Shown here piece by piece: positions 17,140 through 25,478 of a DNA stretch of 64,000 bases. A program made the position numbers and the translations under genes. The stretch covers positions 1-64,000 of the forward strand of contig CAIKBL010000083.1 of the NCBI GenBank assembly GCA_903825645.1. The letters run 5' to 3'. The DNA comes from an uncultured Pseudomonadota bacterium. Its GTDB lineage: Bacteria; Pseudomonadota; Gammaproteobacteria; Ga0077536. The notes beneath the pieces are model-generated. The model was not told the DNA's origin. It did no database searches and saw only the letters and a program-made list of their open reading frames with translations. Positions within the stretch are counted from its first letter, which is position 1, and every line of letters begins with the position of its first letter.

Positions 17140-17889
17140 TTAGGGCAACATCGCGATCACGAAACGACTTTCCCCAGCGCTTTTGGCGTCAGGGGTGTAG
17201 CGACGTTCGACAAAATCCACACTTTCTTCGACCGGACTGCGCAAGACCACTGAGGAGCACCGGGTGCCGTAGCTCTGGCTCCGGACGAAAATCGTCTCCT
17301 CTAGGCGGCGCAGATCCGGTACCGTGGGGACGCAGCCGATCGCCGAGCCGTCCAGGAGGATCCCGAACAGGGCCTCCGTCAAATGGGGGCCGGTCAAGTG
17401 GCAGAGTGGGGCAAAAGCAGACTTCAGACGCTCGACCTTCGGCCAGGCCTGATCCAGCGGCGTATTACTGATCCCATAAACACCAGGCTCAAGTCGTCGG
17501 TAGGCGTCGTTAGACCACCACCAGAGGGAACTGTGATCGCTCAGCATGAGATTACAGCCCGCATAACGTGAGGCGTCGGGACGCAGTGCGTCGATGAAAG
17601 TTTCAGCGCCTTCCTGTCCTTGCAAAAAGTCGCGGACCAGATGACCTCGCGACAGACCCGCCGCAGGGGAAAAGCCGCCCCGAAGATTCGTTACCGCTCC
17701 AAAGTGTCCCCGCTGGTTGACGCCCAACCAGGTCCCACCGGCCTGTAAGTCACGGCCTGCCCACAGGGTCGGTTGTCCCGGCCACACGGCTGCGGCCGCG
17801 GTGGGTCGCGCATAAAATTCATCGCGGTTAGCCGCGATGACCAAATCGTATTGAGGGTGAACCTGATAGGCGACGAGGAGAATGCACAT
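17140..17889 (-). CDS. NRDE-family (TANGO2-like) protein
   Basis: The 249-residue protein begins MCILLVAY and has the family-defining Asn-Arg-Asp-Glu in IAANRDEFYARPTA near residue 21, followed by WAGRDLQAGGTWLGVN, FGAVTNLR and GVYGISN. The N-terminal Cys2 is conserved in this Ntn-hydrolase-like family. Eukaryotic TANGO2 has been linked to heme trafficking and lipid homeostasis; the bacterial role is not settled. It ends convergently with the small exported-protein gene and lies just downstream of apt on the same strand (20-bp gap), so cotranscription with apt is likely. Confidence 0.88.
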   Translation of the reverse strand: MCILLVAYQVHPQYDLVIAANRDEFYARPTAAAAVWPGQPTLWAGRDLQAGGTWLGVNQRGHFGAVTNLRGGFSPAAGLSRGHLVRDFLQGQEGAETFIDALRPDASRYAGCNLMLSDHSSLWWWSNDAYRRLEPGVYGISNTPLDQAWPKVERLKSAFAPLCHLTGPHLTEALFGILLDGSAIGCVPTVPDLRRLEETIFVRSQSYGTRCSSVVLRSPVEESVDFVERRYTPDAKSAGESRFVIAMLP

Positions 17890-17909
17890 GCGGGGGTCTA
17901 TAGCTGCGC

Positions 17910-18431
17910 TCAGTAGTTAATGAGCGCATGCACGAGATGCGGGGCGAGACGTGCGCGTCCTTGGAGGGCGTCCAACTCGATGACGAAGCTGCAGCCCACG
18001 ATCGCGGCGCCGGTGCGGCGCACTAATTCGCAACTTGCAACGGCGGTGCCACCCGTCGCGAGCAAGTCGTCTACCAGCAAAACCTTATCCCCAGAGCCTA
18101 CCGCATCAACGTGCATTTCCAGCACGGCCTCGCCGTATTCGAGTGCATAGGCGGCGCGATAAATCTGATGGGGTAGCTTACCGGCCTTGCGCAGCGGCAC
18201 GAAGCCGACACCCAACTCACGCGCGACCAGGCTGCCGAAAATAAAACCGCGTGCTTCCATACCGGCGACCATGGTGACGCCGCCAGCGCGAAAGGGTGCG
18301 GCGAGCGCGTCGACGGCGAGCTGTAGTAGTCGCGGATCTCCCATCACGGGGGTTAAATCCTTGAAGAGGATCCCGGGTTTAGGGAAATCAGGGATGTCTC
18401 TTATTTTTGACTTCAATAGATCCAACACCAT
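17910..18431 (-). CDS. apt: Adenine phosphoribosyltransferase
   Basis: This 173-residue enzyme salvages adenine to AMP using PRPP. Family stretches are IRDIPDFPKPGILFKDLTP, AGMEARGFIFG, VGFVPLRKAGKLP and the PRPP loop VLLVDDLLATGGTA. ATG 18431 has an AAAGGAAAG ribosome site. Length is normal. It is followed by the NRDE gene on the same strand. Confidence 0.95.
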   Translation of the reverse strand: MVLDLLKSKIRDIPDFPKPGILFKDLTPVMGDPRLLQLAVDALAAPFRAGGVTMVAGMEARGFIFGSLVARELGVGFVPLRKAGKLPHQIYRAAYALEYGEAVLEMHVDAVGSGDKVLLVDDLLATGGTAVASCELVRRTGAAIVGCSFVIELDALQGRARLAPHLVHALINY

Positions 18432-18639
18432 GGCTTTCCTTTCAAGAAAGAACGGAGCGCGGACGACGCCCGCACCTCTCTCGTCTTTAAGATGTTAACG
18501 ATTTCCGGCTTGGCGATACAGTTTCGCCGCCCGCGAGGCGACGGGTGCCGGGATGGGATCACAAGCGGGACTTCGCGGGGGAGAAGCGATCCGGGTGGCC
18601 AGCTGCGCGCCGTGATGAACTAGGCGCCGCGGGTGGGCT

Positions 18640-20070
18640 TTAGGCCGGCTCGGAGACGATGAGTTGCTGACCTGGCCGCAACGAGCGTTTTGCCTTCAGA
18701 TTGTTCCAGCTCAGCAGCTGGTCGATCGTGATTTTAAATTGCCGGGAGATCGTCCATAGCGTGTCCCCGTCCTGAACCTGGTACTTGTGGGCGCGCGCTT
18801 GCGTCTGCGCATGACGGCTCGCCGCATGCCCTGGCGTCGGGGCCAGCACAATGAGCTGGCCGATCCTGAGCGGAGTATCGCGACTGAGCTTGTTCAACTG
18901 CTCGAGTTGACTGACCCGCGTGTCGTAACGACGGGCGATGGTCCACAGTGAATCCCCTTGCTTCGCGGCATAGGTGCGCGGCGGGCCCATCTTGTGGTTC
19001 GGCGTGGCGGCAAGTCTTTCGGCAGGGGCCTGCGGGGGCTTTGACGGGCCAAGTGTCTGCGCCATCCGCGTGGTAGCCTCGAGACTGGCGAGTGGTACCA
19101 GAATACGCTGATCATGACTCGGACCCGTATGTCCCCGTCTGAAGCCGGGATTCAGGGCCCGAAACGTCGCCTCGTCAATCCGTGCGAGGCTGACCAGTTG
19201 TTTGAGATCGGTTGGTTCGCGGAGTACCAGCGGCGCGAAAAAGGGCGCCATGGGGACCTCTTCCAGCACGAGGTTGTTGGTCGGCGCGTGCCGATAAAGT
19301 TCGACGAGTGCGAGCAGCCGCACGACGAGATGACGGGTCTCTTCGCTGGTCCGGATGGACCACACATCGGTCGGGCGTTTGGCCCGCTGGTTTTGTTCAA
19401 CGGCGCGGGCAATATTGCCCCAACCGGCATTGTAGGCGGCAATGGCCAGCAGCCAATCGCCGCCAAACTGACCCTGTAGCGTATTTAGATAATCCAGTGC
19501 CGCTTGCGTGGAAGCGATGATATCCAGCCGATTGTCGACCCACTGGGTCTGTTGCAGGCCGAACTTGTTGCTCGTGCCGTTCATGAATTGCCATAGTCCG
19601 GTAGCCCCGTAAGGCGAATGGGCGTTGGGTTCGTAGCCACTTTCGAGGATGGGCAAGAGCGCCAAGTCTGGCGGCATGTGGCGCTTCTTCAGCTCCGTCA
19701 TGATGAAATACAGGTAGGGCGTTGCCCGCGCTGAGGCCGCCTGCAGGAATTTCGGCTGTGCCTGATAAGCGTCCATCTCGCGGCGCACATCGCGCCGTTG
19801 AACCCCTTTGAGGATCAGCGACTGGGCTAAGGAATGCCACAGACCGGCGGCATCCGAGTCGCGCGCGCGGGCACCCTCATGCACGACGGACCCTGCGGAA
19901 AGGGATGTCAATGCAGCATGTCGGGTTGCATGGTCCGCGATTTCAGCCACCGGCGCAGGGCCGGGCAACCGACTCGAAACGGGCTTGAGGCCGTCCTCGG
20001 AACAGCCGCCGCACAGCGTCATGGTCAGCCACATGAATGCGGACCAGGGATGTCTTTTGAGCCGTCGCAT
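18640..20070 (-). CDS. mltD: Membrane-bound lytic murein transglycosylase D
   Basis: The 476-residue protein cleaves peptidoglycan glycan strands. A signal peptide ends in a CGGC stretch that may serve as a lipobox. The SLT domain follows, with the catalytic Glu in LPILESGYEPNAHSPYGATGLWQFM and a late AIAAYNAGWGNIARAV. Two LysM repeats close the protein (KQGDSLWTIARRYDTRVSQLEQLN and a second in the last 45 residues). The start at 20070 is preferred since AGGA lies eight bases upstream; 20088 adds six residues. It is divergent from the yafS-like gene as in other Gammaproteobacteria, but gloB is missing between them. Confidence 0.93.
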   Translation of the reverse strand: MRRLKRHPWSAFMWLTMTLCGGCSEDGLKPVSSRLPGPAPVAEIADHATRHAALTSLSAGSVVHEGARARDSDAAGLWHSLAQSLILKGVQRRDVRREMDAYQAQPKFLQAASARATPYLYFIMTELKKRHMPPDLALLPILESGYEPNAHSPYGATGLWQFMNGTSNKFGLQQTQWVDNRLDIIASTQAALDYLNTLQGQFGGDWLLAIAAYNAGWGNIARAVEQNQRAKRPTDVWSIRTSEETRHLVVRLLALVELYRHAPTNNLVLEEVPMAPFFAPLVLREPTDLKQLVSLARIDEATFRALNPGFRRGHTGPSHDQRILVPLASLEATTRMAQTLGPSKPPQAPAERLAATPNHKMGPPRTYAAKQGDSLWTIARRYDTRVSQLEQLNKLSRDTPLRIGQLIVLAPTPGHAASRHAQTQARAHKYQVQDGDTLWTISRQFKITIDQLLSWNNLKAKRSLRPGQQLIVSEPA

Positions 20071-20328
20071 GGGGGCTATCCTAGACATTGAACCTAAAGA
20101 GCGTCAACCCTAAAAGACACTAAATTGCAATTCTAATGGCAAACGTACCGCCTTTTGAGTCTCCGGAACGCCGCAAAATAGATCAGCGGGGAGATCAGAT
20201 CGAACCGCGATTTGGTATGGTGACGGCCCGATCCGATCCGTCCAGCACGACGTGGCAGTTCACGCGCTCAAGCGCACACGCATGATGTAAAACGCGGGCG
20301 ATCGACATCGCGAACAAGAGGATTATCG

Positions 20329-21126
20329 ATGAATGAGGCGAATGCGCGGATCGGGTCGAGCCTGCCGGACCTTGCGGGCTTGCTGGCCTGGTATGGCACC
20401 CTCCCGGGACAAGCGCTCGGCGAGGCGGAGGAGACCATCACGAGCGACATTCTGCCCAACCTTTTTGGGTACCACTTGGTGCAGATTGGGGACAGTGCAC
20501 GCGATCTGACCACGACGAGCCGGATCTCTTACCGCCTGGTGATCGGGTTGAACGCAGCGGCCGGGCAAGGTATCAGCGTGGTGGCCCGCGCAGATGCCTT
20601 GCCGGTACAAGCCAACGCCATCGATGTGGTGATGCTCCCGCATACGCTTGAGTTTGCGCCTAATCCCCATGGGGTGTTGCGGGAAGCGGAGCGTATTCTG
20701 ATTGGTGAAGGACATCTACTCATTCTCGGCTTTAATCCCTGGAGTTTTTTTGGTCTTTACCGACGGGCGTTGAACTGGCGGGGCGATGCCCCGTGGTCTG
20801 GCCATTTCTTATCGCTGTCCCGTCTCAAAGACTGGCTAGGCCTGCTGGGTTTCGATATAGAGCGCGTCCTGCGCGCGAGCTTTAGGCCACCGATTGCCAG
20901 CCCGCGCTGGCATCAGCGCCTCGCCTTTTTAGAACGGCTAGGGGCACATTTCTGGCCCATGACGAGTAACGTCTACGGCGTGTTGGCGCGCAAAAGAGTG
21001 TTGTCGGCGCGTCCCCTGCGGACCGCGTGGAAAGTGCGTCGGCGTTTTCCGGCGGGCAGCGTGGTCGAGCCCACCACGCGACAGCCGATCCCCCAAAAGC
21101 CCCATGAGGAAGGTCATCCCCGATGA
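20329..21126 (+). CDS. YafS-like class I SAM methyltransferase
   Basis: The 265-residue protein resembles the methyltransferase found before rnhA in Gammaproteobacteria (YafS in E. coli). The post-motif regions are recognisable: [35 protein letters not shown], then [16 protein letters not shown]. Motif I is degenerate ([10 protein letters not shown] in place of a Gly-rich loop). ATG 20329 has an AGAGGA site. It overlaps rnhA by four bases (ATGA). The substrate is unknown. Confidence 0.8.
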   Translation: MNEANARIGSSLPDLAGLLAWYGTLPGQALGEAEETITSDILPNLFGYHLVQIGDSARDLTTTSRISYRLVIGLNAAAGQGISVVARADALPVQANAIDVVMLPHTLEFAPNPHGVLREAERILIGEGHLLILGFNPWSFFGLYRRALNWRGDAPWSGHFLSLSRLKDWLGLLGFDIERVLRASFRPPIASPRWHQRLAFLERLGAHFWPMTSNVYGVLARKRVLSARPLRTAWKVRRRFPAGSVVEPTTRQPIPQKPHEEGHPR

Positions 21127-21566
21127 GTGAACATGTGATTATTTATACAGATGGTGCCTGCCGCGGCAACCCGGGGCCGGGTGGCTGGGGAGCACTGCTA
21201 CGGTCCGGCACCCGCGTGCTGGAATTGTCCGGTGCGGAGCGCGCGACCACCAACAACCGGATGGAGCTGATGGGGGCGATTCAGGCACTCGAAGCCTTGA
21301 AGCAACCGAGTCAGGTGACCCTTTTTACGGATTCTCAGTACGTACAGAAAGGGATCTCGGAATGGTTGGTCGGATGGATCGCCCGTGGCTGGCGCACGGC
21401 AGGCAAGACGCCCGTCAAAAATGCCGATCTTTGGCAGCGGCTGCAGGCAGCCGAAGCCCCTCATGAAGTGGCGTGGCGATGGGTGAAGGGACATTCCGGC
21501 GTGCCGGAAAACGAGGCGGTCGACCGCCTCGCCAACTTGGCTATCGACGTCTTACTCGGCGGCTGA
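21123..21566 (+). CDS. rnhA: Ribonuclease HI
   Basis: This 147-residue enzyme degrades RNA in RNA-DNA hybrids. The catalytic residues of the family are visible: Asp in [15 protein letters not shown], Glu in [10 protein letters not shown], Asp in [10 protein letters not shown], and the late Asp in [10 protein letters not shown] after the conserved KGHSG. The start codon overlaps the stop of the methyltransferase gene. dnaQ follows after 40 bp. Confidence 0.97.
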   Translation: MSEHVIIYTDGACRGNPGPGGWGALLRSGTRVLELSGAERATTNNRMELMGAIQALEALKQPSQVTLFTDSQYVQKGISEWLVGWIARGWRTAGKTPVKNADLWQRLQAAEAPHEVAWRWVKGHSGVPENEAVDRLANLAIDVLLGG

Positions 21567-21606
21567 GTGGCTGGTTAATGGCGGCGTAGTAAAGGGAGCG
21601 AAAATT

Positions 21607-22323
21607 ATGCGGCAAATTGTACTGGATACTGAAACCACGGGCCTTGCGCCTGAGGACGGGCACCGCATCATCGAAATAGGGTGCATCGAAATCAAGAATC
21701 GCCGGATGACGGATCTGCGCTTTCATCGTTATCTCAATCCGGAGCGGGAAATCGACGAGGGTGCGGCTGAAGTCCACGGTCTTACGCTGGATAAGCTGAG
21801 GGAGTACCCGCGGTTTCAGGAAGTCGCCCTTGAATTTATCGAATTCATCAAAGGGGCGGAGCTGATTATCCACAACGCGCCCTTTGACGTCGGGTTCATT
21901 AACCATGAATTAGCCTTGCTGGGGCCGGCCTGGGGGTGCTTGGCGGATTACTGCCAGATCTTCGACACGCTGCGGCTGGCCAGAGACCGTCATCCGGGGC
22001 AGCGCAATAGCCTGGACGCGTTGTGCAAGCGCTATGAGATCGACAATGCGCATCGTAATCTGCACGGCGCGCTGCTCGATGCGGAGTTGCTGAGTGATGT
22101 CTACTTCGCCCTGACCGGCGGCCAGAGCGCGTTGGTGCTGGAGGCCGAAACGAGTTCAGGCGAGCCCAGTGAGAGCGTATCGTTGCGCGTGAATCACGCA
22201 CGGCAGCGGCGCGTAGTGGTGGCGGACGCGCAGGAGCTGTCGGCGCATCGCGAGCGCCTTGCCCACATTGGAGAAGCCAGCGGGGGACGCCTAGTCTGGA
22301 CAGAGGCGGAACCCGCCGGTTAG
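21607..22323 (+). CDS. dnaQ: DNA polymerase III epsilon subunit (3'-5' exonuclease)
   Basis: This 238-residue proofreading subunit has the DEDDh motifs LDTETTGL (Asp7, Glu9), IIHNAPFDVGFINHEL, and HRNLHGALLDAELLSDVY with the catalytic His and Asp. The C-terminal segment after residue 190, which in E. coli binds the polymerase alpha subunit, is present but poorly conserved. The TAG stop lies in the loop of a strong hairpin (22305-22340). The rnhA-dnaQ order is typical for the group. Confidence 0.95.
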   Translation: MRQIVLDTETTGLAPEDGHRIIEIGCIEIKNRRMTDLRFHRYLNPEREIDEGAAEVHGLTLDKLREYPRFQEVALEFIEFIKGAELIIHNAPFDVGFINHELALLGPAWGCLADYCQIFDTLRLARDRHPGQRNSLDALCKRYEIDNAHRNLHGALLDAELLSDVYFALTGGQSALVLEAETSSGEPSESVSLRVNHARQRRVVVADAQELSAHRERLAHIGEASGGRLVWTEAEPAG

Positions 22324-22340
22324 CCGGCCTGGGTTCCGCC
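22305..22340 (+). terminator. Hairpin terminator spanning the dnaQ stop codon
   Basis: GGCGGAACCC (22305-22314) pairs with GGGTTCCGCC (22331-22340), continued by GCCGG/CCGGC around a TTAG tetraloop with a two-base bulge. The stop TAG of dnaQ (22321-22323) lies at the loop. CTGTTTCC follows. Since dnaQ and grxD converge here, it may work in both directions. Confidence 0.6.
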
Positions 22341-22348
22341 CTGTTTCC

Positions 22349-22666
22349 TCAGTTGGCGGTTGGGGCTTCCACCATGGTCTTCAACTCGCCGCGCTGATAC
22401 AGGTCCAGCATGATGTCGCAGCCGCCGACCAATTCCCCATTAATGAAAACCTGGGGGAAGGTTGGCCATTGGGAAAACTGCGGCAAATGTTGCCGGTATT
22501 CCGGTTGGCTTAGGATATCCACAGGGTGGAATTCGGCGCCGCAAGCCTGCAGCACCTGCACGGTACGCATTGAGAAGCCGCATTGCGGAAACTGGGGTGT
22601 CCCTTTCATGAACAGCACAATGCGATGCTGTGAGATGAGATCCTGAATTTTTTGGGTCATATCCAT
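22349..22666 (-). CDS. grxD: Monothiol glutaredoxin, Grx4 type
   Basis: This 105-residue protein has the single-cysteine active site CGFS in MKGTPQFPQCGFSMRTVQVL, then WPTFPQVFINGELVGGCDI with the glutathione-binding TFPQ and GGCD stretches. Grx4-type proteins bind [2Fe-2S] clusters with glutathione and pass them to targets or act with BolA. ATG 22666 follows AGAAGGAA, so the longer upstream frame is not used. It converges on dnaQ. Confidence 0.95.
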   Translation of the reverse strand: MDMTQKIQDLISQHRIVLFMKGTPQFPQCGFSMRTVQVLQACGAEFHPVDILSQPEYRQHLPQFSQWPTFPQVFINGELVGGCDIMLDLYQRGELKTMVEAPTAN

Positions 22667-22791
22667 TACGGGTTCCTTCTGTGACAGAAAGTCGAGAGCG
22701 CGTCTAGTGTAGGCGAGCAGGGGCAGCAAAAAAACGTATGCTTTGCAGGGTTATTGGGGCACGCGCCAACGGACGCGGCGGGACTGCAGAC

Positions 22792-22820
22792 TTGAATCTT
22801 GGGAGAGCGTCAAAGACAAT
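22792..22820 (+). promoter_or_regulatory. Possible sigma-70 promoter for the 31-aa peptide gene
   Basis: TTGAAT (22792-22797) and GACAAT (22815-22820) are spaced by 17 bp, about 53 bp before the start codon of the small membrane peptide. The -35 is good and the -10 is a 4/6 match. Confidence 0.4.
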
Positions 22821-22873
22821 GGGGTTTGTTGCTCGCGAATTTACCCGCTTGCTGAAACTGAAGGGATAACATA

Positions 22874-22969
22874 ATGAATCCATTAGAGACTTTGGGTGGC
22901 ACTGTGACGGCTGGTGTCATTCTGGCGATCGTGCTTGCCTATGTGGCGAAAATTGTCGCCGGCGTGTGA
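22874..22969 (+). CDS. 31-residue single-pass membrane peptide
   Basis: A complete small gene: ATG 22874, TGA 22967-22969, with a strong GAAGGGA ribosome site eight bases upstream. The peptide has a short polar N-terminus (MNPLETLGG) and one membrane span of about 20 residues (TVTAGVILAIVLAYVAKIVAGV) with a single Lys near the end. It lies 61 bp before a DUF989/urate-oxidase-N-type membrane protein on the same strand. Size and design recall small accessory subunits of membrane enzymes such as CydX or CcoQ, but I recognise no family, so the link is inference. Confidence 0.65.
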   Translation: MNPLETLGGTVTAGVILAIVLAYVAKIVAGV

Positions 22970-23030
22970 TTGAATAATGACGAATTGACCCGGTCAGGAA
23001 CAATAAAATGTGCAACTCTGGGGAGGGGAC

Positions 23031-23573
23031 ATGATAGACGTTAGTATTTTGGTGCGCTGGCTGCATCTCGTGGTTGGTGTGATGTGGATCGGTCTACTGT
23101 ATTACTTCAATTTCGTGCAGGTCGGCGCGCTTGCCCAGGCCAATGCGGAAGCCAGTAATGGCGGACCCGGGGCCGCCGCGATTACTAAGTATGTAGCGCC
23201 GCGGGCACTCTTTTGGTTTCGCTGGGCCGCGCTGGCGACCTGGTTGACCGGGGCTTTCTATCTCGAGTCCTCGGCGCAGTACGCGCAAGCAGGACTGGCG
23301 GGTGCTTTCAGCTTGGGGGCGAACGGGCACAATATTCAGTTGACCTCCATCGGCATGGGCGCTTGGCTTGGCACGATCATGCTGCTGAATGTGTGGGGCC
23401 TTATCTGGCCAAACCAAAAGAAAGTGCTAGGTCTTGTGCAAGCTACAGACGCCGAAAAGGCCAAGGCCCGCCGCGTGGCTTTTCTGGCCTCCCGCGCAAA
23501 CACGATGCTGTCGATCCCGATGCTCATGTTTATGCAGGCAGGCGGCCACAAGCTACCGTTCTTCATGAATTGA
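23031..23573 (+). CDS. DUF989/urate oxidase N-terminal-like integral membrane protein
   Basis: This 180-residue protein has four predicted membrane spans. It starts VRWLHLVVGVMWIGLLYYFNFVQ, a hallmark of the PF06181 family (N-terminal domain of PuuD-type urate hydroxylase). Later spans include RWAALATWLTGAFYL, GMGAWLGTIMLLNVWGLIWPNQKK and a C-terminal SIPMLMFMQAGGH. It lacks the cytochrome-c domain that completes PuuD, so urate oxidation is not supported. Conserved His near the N-terminus and C-terminus could bind heme (inference). ATG 23031 follows GGGGAGGGG. A strong terminator follows at 23599. Confidence 0.78.
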   Translation: MIDVSILVRWLHLVVGVMWIGLLYYFNFVQVGALAQANAEASNGGPGAAAITKYVAPRALFWFRWAALATWLTGAFYLESSAQYAQAGLAGAFSLGANGHNIQLTSIGMGAWLGTIMLLNVWGLIWPNQKKVLGLVQATDAEKAKARRVAFLASRANTMLSIPMLMFMQAGGHKLPFFMN

Positions 23574-23598
23574 CCGTACGGAGCAGCTCTCGTCTGCG

Positions 23599-23630
23599 TG
23601 AGCCCGGCCACCCGGCCGGGCTCACTGTTT
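23599..23630 (+). terminator. Intrinsic terminator after the DUF989-like gene
   Basis: A perfect 11-bp stem, TGAGCCCGGCC (23599-23609) with GGCCGGGCTCA (23614-23624), has a four-base ACCC loop and is followed by CTGTTT. Confidence 0.75.
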
Positions 23631-23798
23631 CGGGGCTGCCGGTCCTCTGCAATGCGCGAATTGCGATTAGCCCACCGCCAGATTCTGCGCCCGACGCGAG
23701 GTCTGGGATTGACGCTCCGGGTTGAATTTTCTGGCGGGTCAGGGCGACCCCATGGCTGGGCAATGCACGCGACGAATCTGGGTTGAGGCCTGCGCAAG

Positions 23799-24716
23799 GT
23801 GTCTGTACGTCATTTTTTGAGTTTGTTTGATCTCACCCGCGAAGAGTTGCTCGCGATCCTCGGTCGCGCCACGGAACTCAAGCGTCAGCGCGCCGAAGGG
23901 GTGCGTTCGCCGGTGCTTGAACACCGTGTCTTGGCGATGATTTTTGAAAAATCATCGACGCGCACTCGAGTCTCGTTCGAGGTGGCCATGCGGGAAGCTG
24001 GCGGCGGTGCGATCTTTCTGTCCCCCAGCGATTCACAACTTGGGCGCGGAGAGCCCATTCAAGACACCGCGCGCGTGCTCTCGCAAATGTGTGATGCCAT
24101 CACGGCCCGGACCTTTTCTCATCAGACTGTCGAGGAGCTGGCGGCCGCGGCGACGGTTCCGGTCATCAATGCGCTCACCGATCGGTTGCACCCGTGTCAG
24201 CTTTTGGCAGACATGCAAACTTTTCGGGAACACCGGGGGGATATCAAGGGTCGCCGCGTGGCTTGGGTAGGTGACGGCAACAATATGTGCAACACCTATA
24301 TCGAAGCGGCACAACTCTTCGGTTTCCAGCTCGCGATAGCGTGCCCGCTGGGCTACCTGCCTCGCGTGGAGGAGTATGTGCGGGGACCCGCGGATATCGA
24401 AATCTGTGCAACCCCACAGGCGGCCGTCGCCGGTGCCGATCTCGTCGCAACCGACGTCTGGGTCAGCATGGGACAGGAGGCGGAAGCGGCGCAGCGACGC
24501 CGTGATTTTGAGACCTTTCAGGTCGACGCGGCCCTGATGGCCGGCGCGCGATCGGACGCGTTATTCCTGCACTGTCTGCCCGCCCATCGGGGTGAAGAAG
24601 TCGCGGCCGAGGTGATTGACCACCCGCACAGCGTGGTGTGGGACGAAGCAGGTAACCGTCTCCACGCCCAAAAAGCACTGCTTGAGTTCTTGTTGCCCCA
24701 AAAGAAACGCGGGTAG
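23799..24716 (+). CDS. argF: Ornithine carbamoyltransferase
   Basis: This 305-residue enzyme makes citrulline from ornithine and carbamoyl phosphate in arginine synthesis. The carbamoyl-phosphate motif FEKSSTRTRVSFE, the HPCQLLADM motif and the ornithine-binding HCLPAHRGEEV loop are all present. The start is GTG 23799. surE begins at the very next base after its stop codon, so the genes are probably cotranscribed. Confidence 0.96.
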   Translation: MSVRHFLSLFDLTREELLAILGRATELKRQRAEGVRSPVLEHRVLAMIFEKSSTRTRVSFEVAMREAGGGAIFLSPSDSQLGRGEPIQDTARVLSQMCDAITARTFSHQTVEELAAAATVPVINALTDRLHPCQLLADMQTFREHRGDIKGRRVAWVGDGNNMCNTYIEAAQLFGFQLAIACPLGYLPRVEEYVRGPADIEICATPQAAVAGADLVATDVWVSMGQEAEAAQRRRDFETFQVDAALMAGARSDALFLHCLPAHRGEEVAAEVIDHPHSVVWDEAGNRLHAQKALLEFLLPQKKRG

Positions 24717-25478
24717 ATGCGGATCCTACTCAGTAACGATGACGGCTATCGTGCGCCGGGGCTCGTCATGCTTGCCGAGAAACTCCGGTCTATCGCTGAA
24801 GTCACCCTGGTTGCCCCGGAGCGTAACCGGAGCGGGGCGAGTAATTCACTGACATTGGATCGTCCCCTGCGATTGCATGAATTCGCGCAGGATTCCTATG
24901 CGCTGGATGGTACCCCCGCCGATTGCGTCAACCTTGCCTTGACCGGCATGCTGGAGAAACGCCCAGACTTAGTGATCGCCGGAATCAACGCGGGCGAGAA
25001 CCTGGGCGAAGATGTGCTGTATTCCGGGACGGTTGCCGCCGCGATGGAAGGGGCGCTGCTGGGTTATCCGGCGCTGGCGATTTCACTGGCCTTCCAGGGA
25101 GAAACCGCGGATTACGCGGAAGCGGCGGAGGTGGTCTGTCGACTGGTGGCGCAGTTCAAGATGAGCCCGCTGCCGGCAGGTAAACTCGTCAACATTAACG
25201 TGCCCACCGGGGCTCGCTGCCAGGGGCACTTGGTGACGCGGCTAGGACGACGTCACAGAGACGCGCAGAGCGTGCGACAATTGGACCCGAAGAATCGTCC
25301 CGTATACTGGATCGGTGCGATTGGCTCCCCGGGGTTCGATGCAGGGCCGGGTACGGACTTTCACGCGATTGCTAATCATTACGTTTCGATCACGCCCTTG
25401 CAGACTGATCTCACCGCGTTTACACAAATGGAAGACATGGACAATTGGCTGAATCCAGGCACCCCGATCTCAAAATGA
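24717..25478 (+). CDS. surE: 5'/3'-nucleotidase SurE
   Basis: This 253-residue phosphatase for nucleoside monophosphates and other stress-related substrates starts with the metal-binding LLSNDDGYRAPGL. GTPADCVNLAL and SGINxGxNLG-like INAGENLGEDVLYSGTVAAA follow. It begins the classical surE-pcm-nlpD-rpoS order and overlaps pcm by four bases (ATGA). Confidence 0.96.
   Translation: MRILLSNDDGYRAPGLVMLAEKLRSIAEVTLVAPERNRSGASNSLTLDRPLRLHEFAQDSYALDGTPADCVNLALTGMLEKRPDLVIAGINAGENLGEDVLYSGTVAAAMEGALLGYPALAISLAFQGETADYAEAAEVVCRLVAQFKMSPLPAGKLVNINVPTGARCQGHLVTRLGRRHRDAQSVRQLDPKNRPVYWIGAIGSPGFDAGPGTDFHAIANHYVSITPLQTDLTAFTQMEDMDNWLNPGTPISK

Noticed and set aside
23031-23573. Urate hydroxylase function (PuuD) for the DUF989-like protein
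   Set aside because: Too short: only the membrane part is present, with no cytochrome-c domain or purine-degradation neighbours.
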